Assembly (NCBI RefSeq): GCF_007595705.1
Contig: NZ_NISY01000003.1
Coordinates: 372,001 to 436,000, forward strand
Source of the DNA: Streptomyces sp. SAJ15
Lineage (GTDB): Bacteria > Actinomycetota > Actinomycetes > Streptomycetales > Streptomycetaceae
DNA: 64,000 nucleotides
Direction of reading: 5' to 3'
Shown here: positions 40,398 through 50,100 of the stretch, piece by piece
Layout: the number at the start of each line of letters is the position of its first letter
Numbering within the stretch: the stretch's first letter is position 1
The notes under the pieces: model-generated
Database searches by the model: none
The model's input: only the letters and a program-made list of their open reading frames with translations
Told to the model about the DNA's origin: nothing
Position numbers and translations under genes: made by a program

Positions 40398-42335
40398 TCA
40401 GCCCGAGGCCAGCCAGGCCCACAGCCCGACCGCGTAGCAGAGCGCGGCGATGACCAGGATCGCCATGACCGCCTTCGCGGGCGGCCCGTCCCGCCGCCGC
40501 CGTCCACCGCCTGGAGTCGACGCCCCCGCCCCGGCCCCGGAGACCGGCGTGCCCGGCGCGGGCGTGGGCGGGTGCGCCGGGGCGAGCGGTACGTACGACG
40601 GCGCCGGCGCGGCGGCGCCCGGCGGGGGCGGCGTCACCGGCGGCGGCAGCGGAAGCCCGCCGGAGTCCGACCGCGACGGCGAACCGGACGGGGCGGACCC
40701 GCCGGCCCAGGGCGGGGCGCCCGGCGCGCCGAGGGCGTGGGGGTGCGAGCCGGCGTCGGGTGGGGACGGTGTGGGCGGCCAGGGGGACGGCTGGCGCGGG
40801 GTCGCCTGTCCCGCCGCCTGGTGCCCGGCGGCGGGAGGGCAGGTTGTGCCGGGCCAGGGGGGTGTGCCCGGAGTCGGTGGAGGCTCGGCGCCGGGGCTGG
40901 GCGGTGCGTGGCGCGGGTCGTGGTGTCCGGGCCCGTGCCCGGCGGCCGTTGAGGGTGTGCCGGGCCAGGGGGGTGTGCCCGGTGGGAGCCCGTGGTCGGC
41001 GCCGGGTGGGGCGGGGGCGGCCGTCCACAGCGGTGCGCCGGGATGTGGTGGTGGGGGCCATGGCGGGGCCGTCGCCCCCGGCCCGGGCGGACCCGGGACG
41101 GGTGGCGGCGTGCCGTAGGCGGGGGATGGCGGACCCGGGACGGGTGGCGGCGTGCCGTAGGCGGGGGATGGCGGACCCGGGGCGGCCGGCGGCGTACCGG
41201 GGGCGGCCGGCTGGACGCCCGGGTGGGCGCCCGGGTGGGCGCCTGGCGGGGCGGGGATCCCGGACGGGGGCTGGACGCCCGGGTGGGCGCCTGGCGTAGC
41301 GGGGGTTCCGGACAGGGGGTGGATGCCCGGGTGGGCCGGGGTCCCCGGCGACGGCGGGTTGTCCGGCAGTGGGGCGGTCTCCGGGGTGGGCGCGGTGCCC
41401 GGGGCCGCGAGCGGCGGTTCCGGGGGCGGCTTGCGGTGGGAGCGGCGGGGCCTGCGCTCCGGGCCGTCCGGGCCGAAGCCCGCCGGCAACGGGCCGAGCT
41501 GGTCGAAGACCTCGATGACCTCGTCGTCGAGGTCGGGCTCGGGGAGCAGCTCCGTGGCGTCGCGCAGCGCCTTGCGGGCTCCGGTCGCGGTGCGGAAGCG
41601 GACGTCCGGATCCGGCTGCAGCAGCCCGGCCATCACCTGCCACAGCGGCTCGGGCACCCCGTCCGGCGGATGGGGCACCCCGTGCTCGGTGAACCGTCGT
41701 ACCAGCGCCTCGGCGTCGGGTTTTCGACCGTTGATCAGATAGAGCGCCACCAGCCCGACCGCGAAGAGGTCGGCGGGGAAGTCGGGTTCGGCTCCCCTCA
41801 TCTGTTCCGGCGCGAAGTAGCCGGGGGTGCCCATCACGAAGTCGGCTTCGGTGAGCCGGGGTTCACCCTTCGTCAGCGCGATGCCGAAGTCGGAGAGGCG
41901 GACATGGGGGCGGCCGGTGCCGGTCGCCTCCAGCAGGATGTTGGCCGGTTTGATGTCGCGGTGCACCACGCCCTCGGCGTGTACCGCCGCGAGCCCGGCC
42001 AGTAACTGGTCCAGCAGCACGCACACATAGCGCGCCGGCAGGGGGCCGTAGTCGCCTATGAGGTGGGCCAGCGACCCGCCGCCGACGAGGTCCATGGTGA
42101 ACAGGACCTTGTCGTCGTCGGCCATCCAGCTGGCCGGCGCCAGCACATGGGGGTGGTCGATCCGCAGCGCCTGCTCGCGCACGAAGCGCAGGAGGGTGTG
42201 CGCGTCGCTCTGCTGGAGCACCTTGGCCGCCACATAGCGCTGTCGACGCTGGTCCCAGGCCCGCCACACCTCGCCCACGCCGCCGCGGCCGATCGGATCC
42301 ACCAGTTCGTAACGGCCCGCGAAGACCTCGCCCAT
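40398..42335 (-). CDS. Ser/Thr protein kinase, tail-anchored
   Basis: 645 residues. The kinase domain (about 9-275) is complete: Gly-rich GRGGVGEVW, Lys38 in VAAKVL, Asp127 in HRDIKPANI, DFG at 149-151 and the GTPGYFAPEQ activation segment. About 320 residues of Pro/Gly/Ala/His repeats follow, with a 42 bp DNA tandem repeat. One membrane helix (about 624-642) ends only a few residues from the C-terminus, so no extracellular sensor exists. Signals must come from inside, the membrane or partners. ATG 42335; it lies 25 bp after the HTH gene and is likely co-transcribed with it. Confidence 0.93.
   Translation of the reverse strand: MGEVFAGRYELVDPIGRGGVGEVWRAWDQRRQRYVAAKVLQQSDAHTLLRFVREQALRIDHPHVLAPASWMADDDKVLFTMDLVGGGSLAHLIGDYGPLPARYVCVLLDQLLAGLAAVHAEGVVHRDIKPANILLEATGTGRPHVRLSDFGIALTKGEPRLTEADFVMGTPGYFAPEQMRGAEPDFPADLFAVGLVALYLINGRKPDAEALVRRFTEHGVPHPPDGVPEPLWQVMAGLLQPDPDVRFRTATGARKALRDATELLPEPDLDDEVIEVFDQLGPLPAGFGPDGPERRPRRSHRKPPPEPPLAAPGTAPTPETAPLPDNPPSPGTPAHPGIHPLSGTPATPGAHPGVQPPSGIPAPPGAHPGAHPGVQPAAPGTPPAAPGPPSPAYGTPPPVPGPPSPAYGTPPPVPGPPGPGATAPPWPPPPHPGAPLWTAAPAPPGADHGLPPGTPPWPGTPSTAAGHGPGHHDPRHAPPSPGAEPPPTPGTPPWPGTTCPPAAGHQAAGQATPRQPSPWPPTPSPPDAGSHPHALGAPGAPPWAGGSAPSGSPSRSDSGGLPLPPPVTPPPPGAAAPAPSYVPLAPAHPPTPAPGTPVSGAGAGASTPGGGRRRRDGPPAKAVMAILVIAALCYAVGLWAWLASG
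41089..41172 (-). repeat. 42 bp tandem repeat in the kinase linker
   Basis: Two identical 42 bp units (41089-41130, 41131-41172) plus a partial third encode a 14-residue block containing YGTPPPVPGP. Further GCCCGGGTGGGCG-type repeats occur at about 41214-41300. Confidence 0.85.
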
Positions 42336-42360
42336 CGCCCCGCCCCCGCGCTGTCCGTGG

Positions 42361-42906
42361 TCAGTTCTGGTGCGCCTCGTAGTGGGCCACCGCGTCGGCG
42401 GTCCGCCCGGCGCCGTAGACGCGGAGGAACTCCGCCAGTTCGGGGTGGGTCGCGGCGAGCGCGTCGGCGGCGTCGATGATGTCGCCCGCGGCGGAGACCG
42501 AGCGCAGCAGCGACTGGATCTCGCGCACCACGCGGCGCACGGTCGGGGCGCCGGTGCTGGCGGCGGTCTGGCTGGTGTTGAGGACCGAGCCGCCGGCGGT
42601 CTTCTTGATCTCCTCCATGCGCTCGGCGGCCTCGGCCGCGCTGACCCTGCCGTCCGCCACCTGGCTGGAGAGCTCCTGGAGCGCCTGCACCCGCTGCACC
42701 ACCGCGGGATTGCCGATCTTCGCGCGCTGGCCGCTCATGAGTTGGGAGAGCATGGGCGCCGAGAGGCCGAGAATGGACGCCAGACGGGCCTGGTTGAGAC
42801 CGAGGTCGTCGATGAGACGGCGGAAGAGCGCCCCCAGCGGCTCCCCGTACCAGCTGCGCTGCAGCTCTCGTGCGCGGGCGGTGGCATCCTGCTGTGCTGC
42901 GTCCAT
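42361..42906 (-). CDS. Helix-turn-helix DNA-binding protein
   Basis: 181 residues. The XRE-like HTH lies at about 25-70 (LGLNQARLASILGLSAPMLSQLMSGQRAKIGNP is the core, with SAPMLSQLMSGQ as recognition helix). A helical region follows, with AEAAERMEEIKK and a C-terminal domain of unknown type. ATG 42906 is preferred, with AGGGGAGAG upstream; a codon at 43005 would add 33 atypical residues. It sits just upstream of the kinase gene in the same direction, suggesting a regulator-kinase pair. Homologues lie at the same place in other streptomycetes. Confidence 0.85.
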   Translation of the reverse strand: MDAAQQDATARARELQRSWYGEPLGALFRRLIDDLGLNQARLASILGLSAPMLSQLMSGQRAKIGNPAVVQRVQALQELSSQVADGRVSAAEAAERMEEIKKTAGGSVLNTSQTAASTGAPTVRRVVREIQSLLRSVSAAGDIIDAADALAATHPELAEFLRVYGAGRTADAVAHYEAHQN

Positions 42907-43025
42907 ACGCTCTCTCCCCTTCGCTTCGCTGCCGCGAATCTCGCGTGGCATCCTACGGAGAGCGGTACGTACGGGCGATACCCGGTCGGGAAAGGTGGCC
43001 GGCACCGGGTATCCTGATCCGCGAC

Positions 43026-43098
43026 GGGGCCTTAGCTCAGTTGGTAGAGCGCCGTCTTTGCATGGCGGATGTCAGGAGTTCGACTCTCCTAGGCTCCA
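43026..43098 (+). tRNA. tRNA-Ala (TGC)
   Basis: 73 nt cloverleaf. Acceptor GGGGCCT pairs with AGGCTCC (one G-U). Anticodon stem CCGTC/GGCGG with loop TTTGCAT, anticodon TGC. T arm CAGGAGTTCGACTCTCCTA. CCA is not encoded. Confidence 0.98.
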
Positions 43099-43105
43099 CC
43101 CCGTT

Positions 43106-43141
43106 GACCCCCCTGACCTGCGAGAACGCGGTCGGGGGGTC
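43106..43141 (+). terminator. Terminator after tRNA-Ala
   Basis: GACCCCCC (43106-43113) pairs with GGGGGGTC (43134-43141), with an inner GACC/GGTC stem and a run of seven T: a classic intrinsic terminator. Confidence 0.9.
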
Positions 43142-43189
43142 TTTTTTTCCGCCTACCGCGCAGGTGGGGATCCCGACGTGGCCGAGGTT

Positions 43190-44401
43190 TCACCCGGGCA
43201 CCGTGTGCGCTGGAGCGCTCGGCGCCGCCGTCGCGCTGTTCATGGTCTCCGCGACGGTGGCGAGGGCCATGAGATCCGCTTCCCTGTGGTGTCGGGCCAC
43301 CACATGCAGGCCGACCGGTTCGCCCGATGCCGTAAAACCCGCGGGAATGCTGATGGCGGGGTGACCGCTGATGTTGAAGGCCCAGGTCAGCGCCACGCTC
43401 ATGGCCTCTCCCGGCCCCTGGTGACCATGGGGTGCGCTGGGTGTGGTGGGGGTGGCTATGAGGTCACACCGGGTGAGTACGCGTTCGAGCTCTCCGTTGT
43501 TGAGGTCTCTTACGCCGCGGGCCTGAGCGTCCATCACGGGAGATCGCCGCAGCGCTCGCCAGCACGGCGCCGGATCGGCGAGCCGCACGGAGGTGTCGTG
43601 GATCTCGACCGCCCCGGCATCCGCCAGCCTGCTCAGGAACGCGTACGCCGTCTCGGCGATCCTCGCCTCCGTCGTGGCGAAGCCCAGCGTGGCCGACCAT
43701 GCGGTGCGCAGGGCTCGTGGCGGTGCTGTGAGAGTGCTCCGCGTCGTCATGCCGGCGACCGTGTCGACATAGGCGGCGGCGTCCTCCGTGGAGCGGGCCA
43801 GCGGGCCGCCGACATTCAGGCCCGCCCGGTCGCGAGCGGGCACCCGGCCGTTGGTGGGTTTCAGCCCGAGGACTCCGCACCAGGCCGCGGGGATGCGGAC
43901 GGATCCAGCGCCGTCGCTCCCCGTCGCGAGGGGGACCATCCGTGCGGCGACGGCGACCGCTGATCCGGCCGACGACCCCCCTGGGGTCCAGGAGGAGTCG
44001 AAGGGGTTGAGCGTCGGGCCGCGATCGGTGTGCCCCCAGGTCTGCCAACGTGTCCCCCCGCCCGGGGTGGCGGTGGTGCCCACGGGCACGCAGCCTGCTT
44101 CGATGAGGCGTACCGCCTGCACGGACGTGACCCCCTCGGTGCCCTTGAGAGCCAGCGGCACCCCGGCGAGAGGCAGGTTCACTCCGGAGCGCACCTGTCG
44201 CTCCACCGCCTCCGCCCGCTCGGCGGCGAAGGACGGCCACAGCGCGGTGAACGCCCGCAACTCCTCATCCGTGTCGCTGATCCGGGACAGCGCGGCCGCG
44301 ACGGTCTCCCGTGCCGACAGACGGCCGGCGTTGACCTCGGTGGCTATCCGACAGGCGGACAGCCGGCCGTATTCCTCGACGCCGAGCCCGGAAGGCTTCA
44401 C
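43190..44401 (-). CDS. Amidase signature family enzyme
   Basis: 403 residues. The Ser-cisSer-Lys triad can be placed: Lys86 in [10 protein letters not shown], Ser143/Ser144 in [10 protein letters not shown] and Ser167 in [16 protein letters not shown]. Such enzymes hydrolyse amides or act as amidotransferase subunits. It is shorter than the usual 450-500 residues, and the Lys is followed by GT rather than the usual DN. No GatB or GatC neighbour exists, so a role in tRNA amidation is unlikely. GTG 44401 overlaps the antiporter stop by four bases. It is the last gene of the seven-gene leftward series. Confidence 0.85.
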   Translation of the reverse strand: MKPSGLGVEEYGRLSACRIATEVNAGRLSARETVAAALSRISDTDEELRAFTALWPSFAAERAEAVERQVRSGVNLPLAGVPLALKGTEGVTSVQAVRLIEAGCVPVGTTATPGGGTRWQTWGHTDRGPTLNPFDSSWTPGGSSAGSAVAVAARMVPLATGSDGAGSVRIPAAWCGVLGLKPTNGRVPARDRAGLNVGGPLARSTEDAAAYVDTVAGMTTRSTLTAPPRALRTAWSATLGFATTEARIAETAYAFLSRLADAGAVEIHDTSVRLADPAPCWRALRRSPVMDAQARGVRDLNNGELERVLTRCDLIATPTTPSAPHGHQGPGEAMSVALTWAFNISGHPAISIPAGFTASGEPVGLHVVARHHREADLMALATVAETMNSATAAPSAPAHTVPG

Positions 44402-45954
44402 AGGGACCTGCTTTCCCGGCCGTGCCGTGGTGCGGGTGACGGCTCAGCCAAGCACTCATCCTGTGGCGGCGCACCCGGTCCGGGTGCGGGCGTGCCGGCA
44501 CGCCCGCGAGCGGAAAGCGCCAGCAGACCCGTCGCCGCCGCGTGCAGGGCGTTGACGGTGATGATCGCCGGGGCGATGATCGCGACGGCCTCCGGCAGCA
44601 GCGGCTGGAGCAGCAGGGCGAGGATGATCGCCGTGATGCCGTTCTGCTGGCTCACCGCCAGGGCGAGCCGGTCGCGGCGGTCGAACCCGCGCGTGATCAC
44701 GCTCGCCACCGCCGTCTGCGCCAGGAAGGTGGTCGCGCCGAGCAGCACCCCGGTGCCCGGGTGCACCCCCTGGGTGAGCAGCATGCCCAACAGCAGGGTC
44801 GCCACCAGCAGGGACAGCGAGGTGGCCCGGCCGAGCAGCCGGCCGAGGGCGGGGCGGAAGAAGAGCGCGGTGACCGCGAGCCCCAGCATGAGGAACTGCC
44901 AGGTGGCGAGGGCCAGCAGGGCCAGCAGCGCGGTGGTCTGCGCGGCGGTGCGAAGCCGGCCGGCCTCCGAGCCCGCCGCGGTGGTGGGGGCCTCGTCGGC
45001 AGAGAAGTTCGCGGTGGTGGGGAGCTTGTCGTCCGAGGAGTCCGCCGCGGTCGTGGGGACCCCGCCGGCGATGGAGGCCGTCGCGGCCGTCGGGGCCACG
45101 CCGGCGGCGGGTGCCGCCGCAGTCGTCGTCGGGGCCCCGCGCGTCCCGGACCCCACCATGGGAGCCCGGCCGCGCAGCGCCGCCCAGAGTGCCGCAGCGA
45201 GGAGCACCAATGCCAGGTTGAGCGGCAGCGTGGCCCCGTAGGCGGCGCCGCCGGCGCCCACGCTCTCGGCCCCGTCCAGCACCAGCGCGCCGGCGTACAC
45301 CACCAGGATCGTGGTGACCGGATCGTCGAAGGAGGCCCAGGCCGCGAGCAGCGACTTCGCGCGGGGCGACATCTCCCGACGCTCCATCAGCGCGGCGACC
45401 GACAACGGATCGATCTGCGCCATCGCGACCGCGAGCACCAGGTACTCGGGCCGGTCCGGGTGGGCCAGGGCCAGCACCCCGGCGATCAGCGCGGCCTTCA
45501 GGAGGACGCCGAAGGTGACGGCGACCAGGATCCGGCCCAGGTCCCGGCGGGCCTGGGGGCGCGCGATGCCGTACGCGCTGCCGTACAGGCCGACGGCCAG
45601 CAGCCCGCCGGTCAGATAGCTGTAACCGGGGTCCTCGATGTGGTCCGCCAGCGGAAGCCACTGCCCGAGCAGCACGCCGACGGTGGCGAGGACGGCCGGC
45701 AGCAGCAGTGGTCTGAGGAGCGCGTCCCGCAGCACCGCCCTCCGCCGCACCGCCTTCCGTGGCGCGTCTCGACCTGCCGCGTCCTTCGGCGTGTCCCGAC
45801 CCGCCGCGTCCTCCGGGGCCTCCCGCCCGGCGGCCCGCGGCGCGCCACCGGCGGGCGGCGGGTCGCGGGCGTCCGCGGCCTCCGCGGGCTCCGTGGGTTC
45901 CATGGCCTCCGCGGCCTCCGCGGCCTCCGCGGGCTCCGCGGCGGGCGTGCTCAT
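44398..45954 (-). CDS. Cation:proton antiporter family membrane protein
   Basis: 518 residues. After a repetitive Ala/Glu/Pro/Arg cytoplasmic N-terminus (1-75), about 10-12 hydrophobic segments follow. They include a CPA-type ion-site-like stretch, [20 protein letters not shown], and [15 protein letters not shown] with two consecutive Asp. A poorly conserved Ala/Thr cytoplasmic loop (about 265-330) splits the helices. It is likely a Na+/H+ or K+/H+ exchanger; the ion is not certain. ATG 45954 has GGGGAGGGAGG upstream and overlaps the stop of the roadblock-like gene (ATGA). A longer reading from 46569 is only antisense-like extension. Confidence 0.82.
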   Translation of the reverse strand: MSTPAAEPAEAAEAAEAMEPTEPAEAADARDPPPAGGAPRAAGREAPEDAAGRDTPKDAAGRDAPRKAVRRRAVLRDALLRPLLLPAVLATVGVLLGQWLPLADHIEDPGYSYLTGGLLAVGLYGSAYGIARPQARRDLGRILVAVTFGVLLKAALIAGVLALAHPDRPEYLVLAVAMAQIDPLSVAALMERREMSPRAKSLLAAWASFDDPVTTILVVYAGALVLDGAESVGAGGAAYGATLPLNLALVLLAAALWAALRGRAPMVGSGTRGAPTTTAAAPAAGVAPTAATASIAGGVPTTAADSSDDKLPTTANFSADEAPTTAAGSEAGRLRTAAQTTALLALLALATWQFLMLGLAVTALFFRPALGRLLGRATSLSLLVATLLLGMLLTQGVHPGTGVLLGATTFLAQTAVASVITRGFDRRDRLALAVSQQNGITAIILALLLQPLLPEAVAIIAPAIITVNALHAAATGLLALSARGRAGTPAPGPGAPPQDECLAEPSPAPRHGRESRSL

Positions 45955-47066
45955 CCTCCCTCCCCGGTGAGCTCGTGGCCCAGCCGCGCCAGGCGCTCGT
46001 CCGCCTCGGCGACCCGCTCCTGGTCGACGGTGACGCCCACCAGATAGCCGCCGTCGGGCAGCGCGTGGTAGTAGATGGCGCCCTGTTCCACATCGAGGAC
46101 CACCCGCACCAGTTCGCCGCCGATCACCGCGCACAGCGAGTCGTTGAGCCGCGCCACCAGGCCGGGCAGTAGCGCGCCGACCCGGTGGTAGCGCTCCCGG
46201 CGCTGGTCGCGGCTGATGTGCCGGAAGAAGTCGCTCAGCTCCGGGTGGTCGAGCAGGTCGGCGACGGCGCGCGGGGCGCGGTCGGGGGTGTGGTGGGCGA
46301 GGTAGTGCAGCCCGGACACGGCCAGGGCGCGGGCGAGCTGGGCGGCGGCCGAGCCCGGGGCGGAGGTGGAGACGTGGGGCGGGAGGGGCTCCGGCGCGTC
46401 CGTCGGCGCACCCCCGGATACCTCCGCCGGGCCCTGCGGGCTCGCGTCGGACTTCTCGTCCGGGGGCGCACCGGGTGCGCGGTCCGCGGTGGCCTCGGGA
46501 CCACTGGCCGTGGTGCTGGGCGCGCCGGTGTCGAGCGTGTCGTGCGACAGCGCCTCCGCCGCCTTCCATGGGGTGTCGCCGCGGCGCCAGCTGGAGTACG
46601 CGCCGTAGTTCAGCTCGCTGTACCGCACGGATCGCCGGAGCTCGTTGACCGTGCGGGCTATCGTCTGGTCGGCGGCCTCGATCCGGTCCGGGCGCGAGGT
46701 GGCGCCGTACAGGTGTGAGCCGGCCTCGACCAGGTAGAAGAAGAGGGCGCCGTCGGGCACCCGGACCACGGTGCGGATCAGCGCGCCGCTGCGTAGCTCG
46801 GCCAGCTCCGGCTCCAGACCACTGAGCAGGTAGTAGAGCTGGCGGCCGGTCCGTTCATGGCGGCTGTCGGACGGCTCGGGCTCCTCGGAACCGGCCGCGG
46901 TGACGGAGATCTTGGCGATGTCGTGGTCGTAGAGGACGAGGTGCGGCAGCTCCTCCGGGTCCAGCGCCGGGCTCAGCCGTCGCGACAGGGCGCGCAGTTG
47001 CGGACTCTCACCGTCGGGGAACCGCACCCGGGGTTCCTCCACGGTGTCCGCTCCGTTCTGTGCCAT
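45951..47066 (-). CDS. Protein with duplicated roadblock/LC7-like domain
   Basis: 371 residues, no signal or membrane segment. Two segments are similar: about 98-148 (GALIRTVVRVPDGALFFYLV then SRPDRIEAADQTIARTVNEL) and about 318-368 (GELVRVVLDVEQGAIYYHAL then TVDQERVAEADERLARLGHE). They are separated by an acidic Pro/Ala linker. The strand-helix pattern resembles roadblock/LC7 dimerisation domains that partner small GTPases, but this is inference. ATG 47066 with GGGGGG upstream; an ATG at 47087 is possible. It lies 36 bp after the NLR-like gene and overlaps the antiporter gene, so it is probably part of that system. Confidence 0.75.
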   Translation of the reverse strand: MAQNGADTVEEPRVRFPDGESPQLRALSRRLSPALDPEELPHLVLYDHDIAKISVTAAGSEEPEPSDSRHERTGRQLYYLLSGLEPELAELRSGALIRTVVRVPDGALFFYLVEAGSHLYGATSRPDRIEAADQTIARTVNELRRSVRYSELNYGAYSSWRRGDTPWKAAEALSHDTLDTGAPSTTASGPEATADRAPGAPPDEKSDASPQGPAEVSGGAPTDAPEPLPPHVSTSAPGSAAAQLARALAVSGLHYLAHHTPDRAPRAVADLLDHPELSDFFRHISRDQRRERYHRVGALLPGLVARLNDSLCAVIGGELVRVVLDVEQGAIYYHALPDGGYLVGVTVDQERVAEADERLARLGHELTGEGG

Positions 47067-47102
47067 CGATGAGTTTCCCCCCTGCATCAGACACGTCCGA
47101 CG

Positions 47103-50100
47103 TCAGACACTGCTGATCTCCACGTCCGTGCCGAGCCGCCGGTACGGCAGGGCCGTGAGCGCCCGGGTCAGCGGGTGCCCGGCGCCGAGCGCCTCCCTGC
47201 CGCGCACCTCGACGGAGGTGCGCAGCTCCGCCGCCGCCTCCGGCGGCCCGCTGGCCGCGAGGTTGGCGGTGGCCATCAGGGCGGTCGGATGGTCGCGGTC
47301 CCACCGCCGTACGCACTCGGCGTGGATCTTCCGGTCCTCGGCGGGCACGTACTCCAGATCGCCCAGCGCGGCACGGCAGTTGTTGAAGTTCATCCGGGCG
47401 ACCAGCGTGAACGGATGGTCGTGGCCCAGGGTGCGGGTGAGCTGGTCGGCGGCGTCGGTGGCGTAGCCGTGCGCCTCCCCGGGCAGTCCGCCGTCCAGCA
47501 GGTACAGGGCGAGGTTGGATCGGCAGACATCGGTGAACGGATGCTGGTCGCCGAAGACCCGGACATAGCGGTCCAGCGCCTTGCGGGCGTAGTCGGCCGC
47601 CTCGTCGTCCCGGCCGAGCGCGTGCAGCCCGGCGGCCATGGCCAGCGCGCCCTCCATGGTCGCGGGGTGGTCGTCGCCCCACTGGTCGCGGCTCTGCTCG
47701 TGGGCGCGCCGCAACAGCGGCACCGCGGCGTTCGGGTCGCCGGCCCGCAGATAGCTGACGCCCAGGCTGCGCAGGGTGCTCAGGGTCTGGTGTCCGCTGC
47801 CGCCCTCGATCTCCGTCAGCCGGTCCCGGGCCTCCCGCAGATGGGTGAACGACGACTCGAGATCGCCCAGTTCGCGGTGGTAGCGGCCGAGGTTGGCGTA
47901 CGAGGCCCAGGTCCGCGGGTGATCGTCGGTCAGCAGTCGCCGGGAGACGTCGAACGCCATCTGCCCGTACTGCACCGCGTCCCGGTAGGAGCCCATGAAG
48001 TACCAGGACAGGGCGAGGTTGTTGGCGGCCATGGCGGTGTCGGGGTGCTCGTCGGTGAACACGTCGCGGAACCGCAGCAGGGTGCCCTGGTCCTCGACCA
48101 GCGCTTCGGCGAAGTGGCCCAGCGCGCGCAGGTCCGCGGCGTACCCCCGGGCGGTCATCAGGGTGTACGGGTCGTCCCGGCCCAGCGCGGCACGCTGGGC
48201 GCGCAGGGTGGCCGAATCCAGCTCGTACGCCCGCTGGTACTCGCCCAGCGAGCGGTGCGCGTTGGCGACCTGGGTGGCGAGCCGCAGCGCGGCGGCGTCC
48301 TCGGCGGGGAAGCGCTCCCGCCAGTCGGCCAGGATGCGCAGCCCCAGGTCGCGGGCGGAGGCCCACTGCCCGCGGCGCCAGCGGTAGCGCACCTGGTTGA
48401 CCACCCAGCGGCGCACCACGGGCTCGTCGCACTCCAGCGCGCCGGAGACCAGCAGATGCCGGTCCAGCTCGGTGAAGGTGGCGTCGTGCCGCAGGTCGTC
48501 GCCCTCCACATCGCCGGGGGCGAGCGAGGCCAGCACCTCCAGCACCTCGCGGCGGGTCCGTTCCCTCAGCTCCTCGCCCATCCGGGCGCGGCGCAGGGTC
48601 TGCACGATGCGGTGCACCCGGACCGTGGTGGTGGACTGGTCCACCACGGCCAGCGCCCGCCGGTCCAGGCTGGTGAGCACGGTGCCCAGCCGCATGCTGT
48701 CCCGCAGCCGCTCGTCCACCGCGGCCAGCAGCTTCAGCATGGCCGGCGACTGGACGACGGAGAGCGACACCCCGTCCGGGGAGAGGAAGGCGCACAGGTC
48801 CAGCAGCTTGGCCGCCGCCGGGTCCTCCTTCTTGAGCCGGTCGTAGGCCAGGTCGTAGGTGGCCGCGAAGGACAGTGGGTAGTCCGGGGCGGAGCCCTCG
48901 TCCAGCAGGTTCACATTGGTCTCGACCCGCTCGATGAACTGGGCGACCGACAGCGAGCCGCTCTGCAGCCAGGCCGCCGCCTGCTCCTCGGCCAGCGGCA
49001 GGTGTCCCAGCGCGTCGGCCAGCCGGGCCAGCTCCCCCTCGGGGGCCGTGGGCAGTCGGGTGCCCATCAGGGTGAGGCTCTCCTCCGGGCTGAACTCCTC
49101 CACCCGCGCCGGCTCCGCGTACTGGTTCCACGCGCTGTTCCGCGAGGTGACCAGGGTGTGCCCGTGGCCGGTGCCGGGCAGCAGGTCCCGTACGGCGCGC
49201 GGGTCGGCCGCGTCGTCCAGGATCAGCAGCCACCGCTCGAACGGACGGCCCAGTCGCAGGTCCCGGCGGAGCTGGTCCAGGTCCTCGCCGGCCCCCGGCG
49301 CCCCGGGGACGCCGGACGCCCGGTGCAGCTCGCGCGCCAGCTCGGTGAGGGAGGTGCGGATGTTGTCCGGGTCGGAGGCGGGCACCCACCACACCACGTC
49401 GTACTCGGAGGCGAACCGGTGGGCGTACTCCAGGGCGATCTGGCTCTTGCCCACGCCGCCCATCCCGTACAGCACCTGGGCGGAGCCCGGGGAGCCGACG
49501 CCGCGGCCGAAGCGCTCACGCAGCAGGGAGAGCGTCTCGGCGCGGCCGGTGAAGGCGGAGTTGCGCAGCCCGAGGTTCCACACCTCGGGGAGCCGTCCGG
49601 GGAAGCGCGGGCCGGCCGCGGCGTCCGGCGGCGGGTTCTCGCCCCAGCCCGGGAAGCCGAAGCGGGACAGCAGGGCGACGGTGGCCGCCTGCGCGGTCAG
49701 CCCGAACAGGTTGACCGCGTCGTGCCAGGCGAAGCGGGTGGGCAGCCGGGCGCCGCTGACCCGCACCCCGACGGTGCGCCGGCTGCGCGGCCGGCCGACC
49801 GGGGCGCCCTCGGCCAGCCGGGTGGCGGTCTCCCCGTCGGGCGAGCCGTGCAGGTGGGAGGAGAGCAGCACCACGACGGCGTCGGTCTGCTCGGGGATCT
49901 CGTCGGGGGGCGCCCCGGCGCCGTCGCGGTCGGCCACCCGGACGCCGATCAGCCGCAGCTGCTCGCGGATCCAGTCCGCCCAGACCTGGTCCTCGGGGGC
50001 GTGCAGCAGCACCACGGTCTCCGGCTCGGCGCCGCGGCGCGCCGCGTCGTAGGCGCGGTTGTACAGCCGGCGCAACTGCTCGGAGGTGGGCTGGAAGGTG

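Noticed and set aside
43190..44401. Amidase as a GatA subunit of tRNA amidotransferase
   Set aside because: Short length, altered motif around the catalytic Lys and no gatB/gatC neighbours.
44398..46569. 723-codon frame that would extend the antiporter gene upstream
   Set aside because: The upstream part is a shadow of the roadblock-like gene; ATG 45954 has a strong ribosome site and overlaps that gene's stop.
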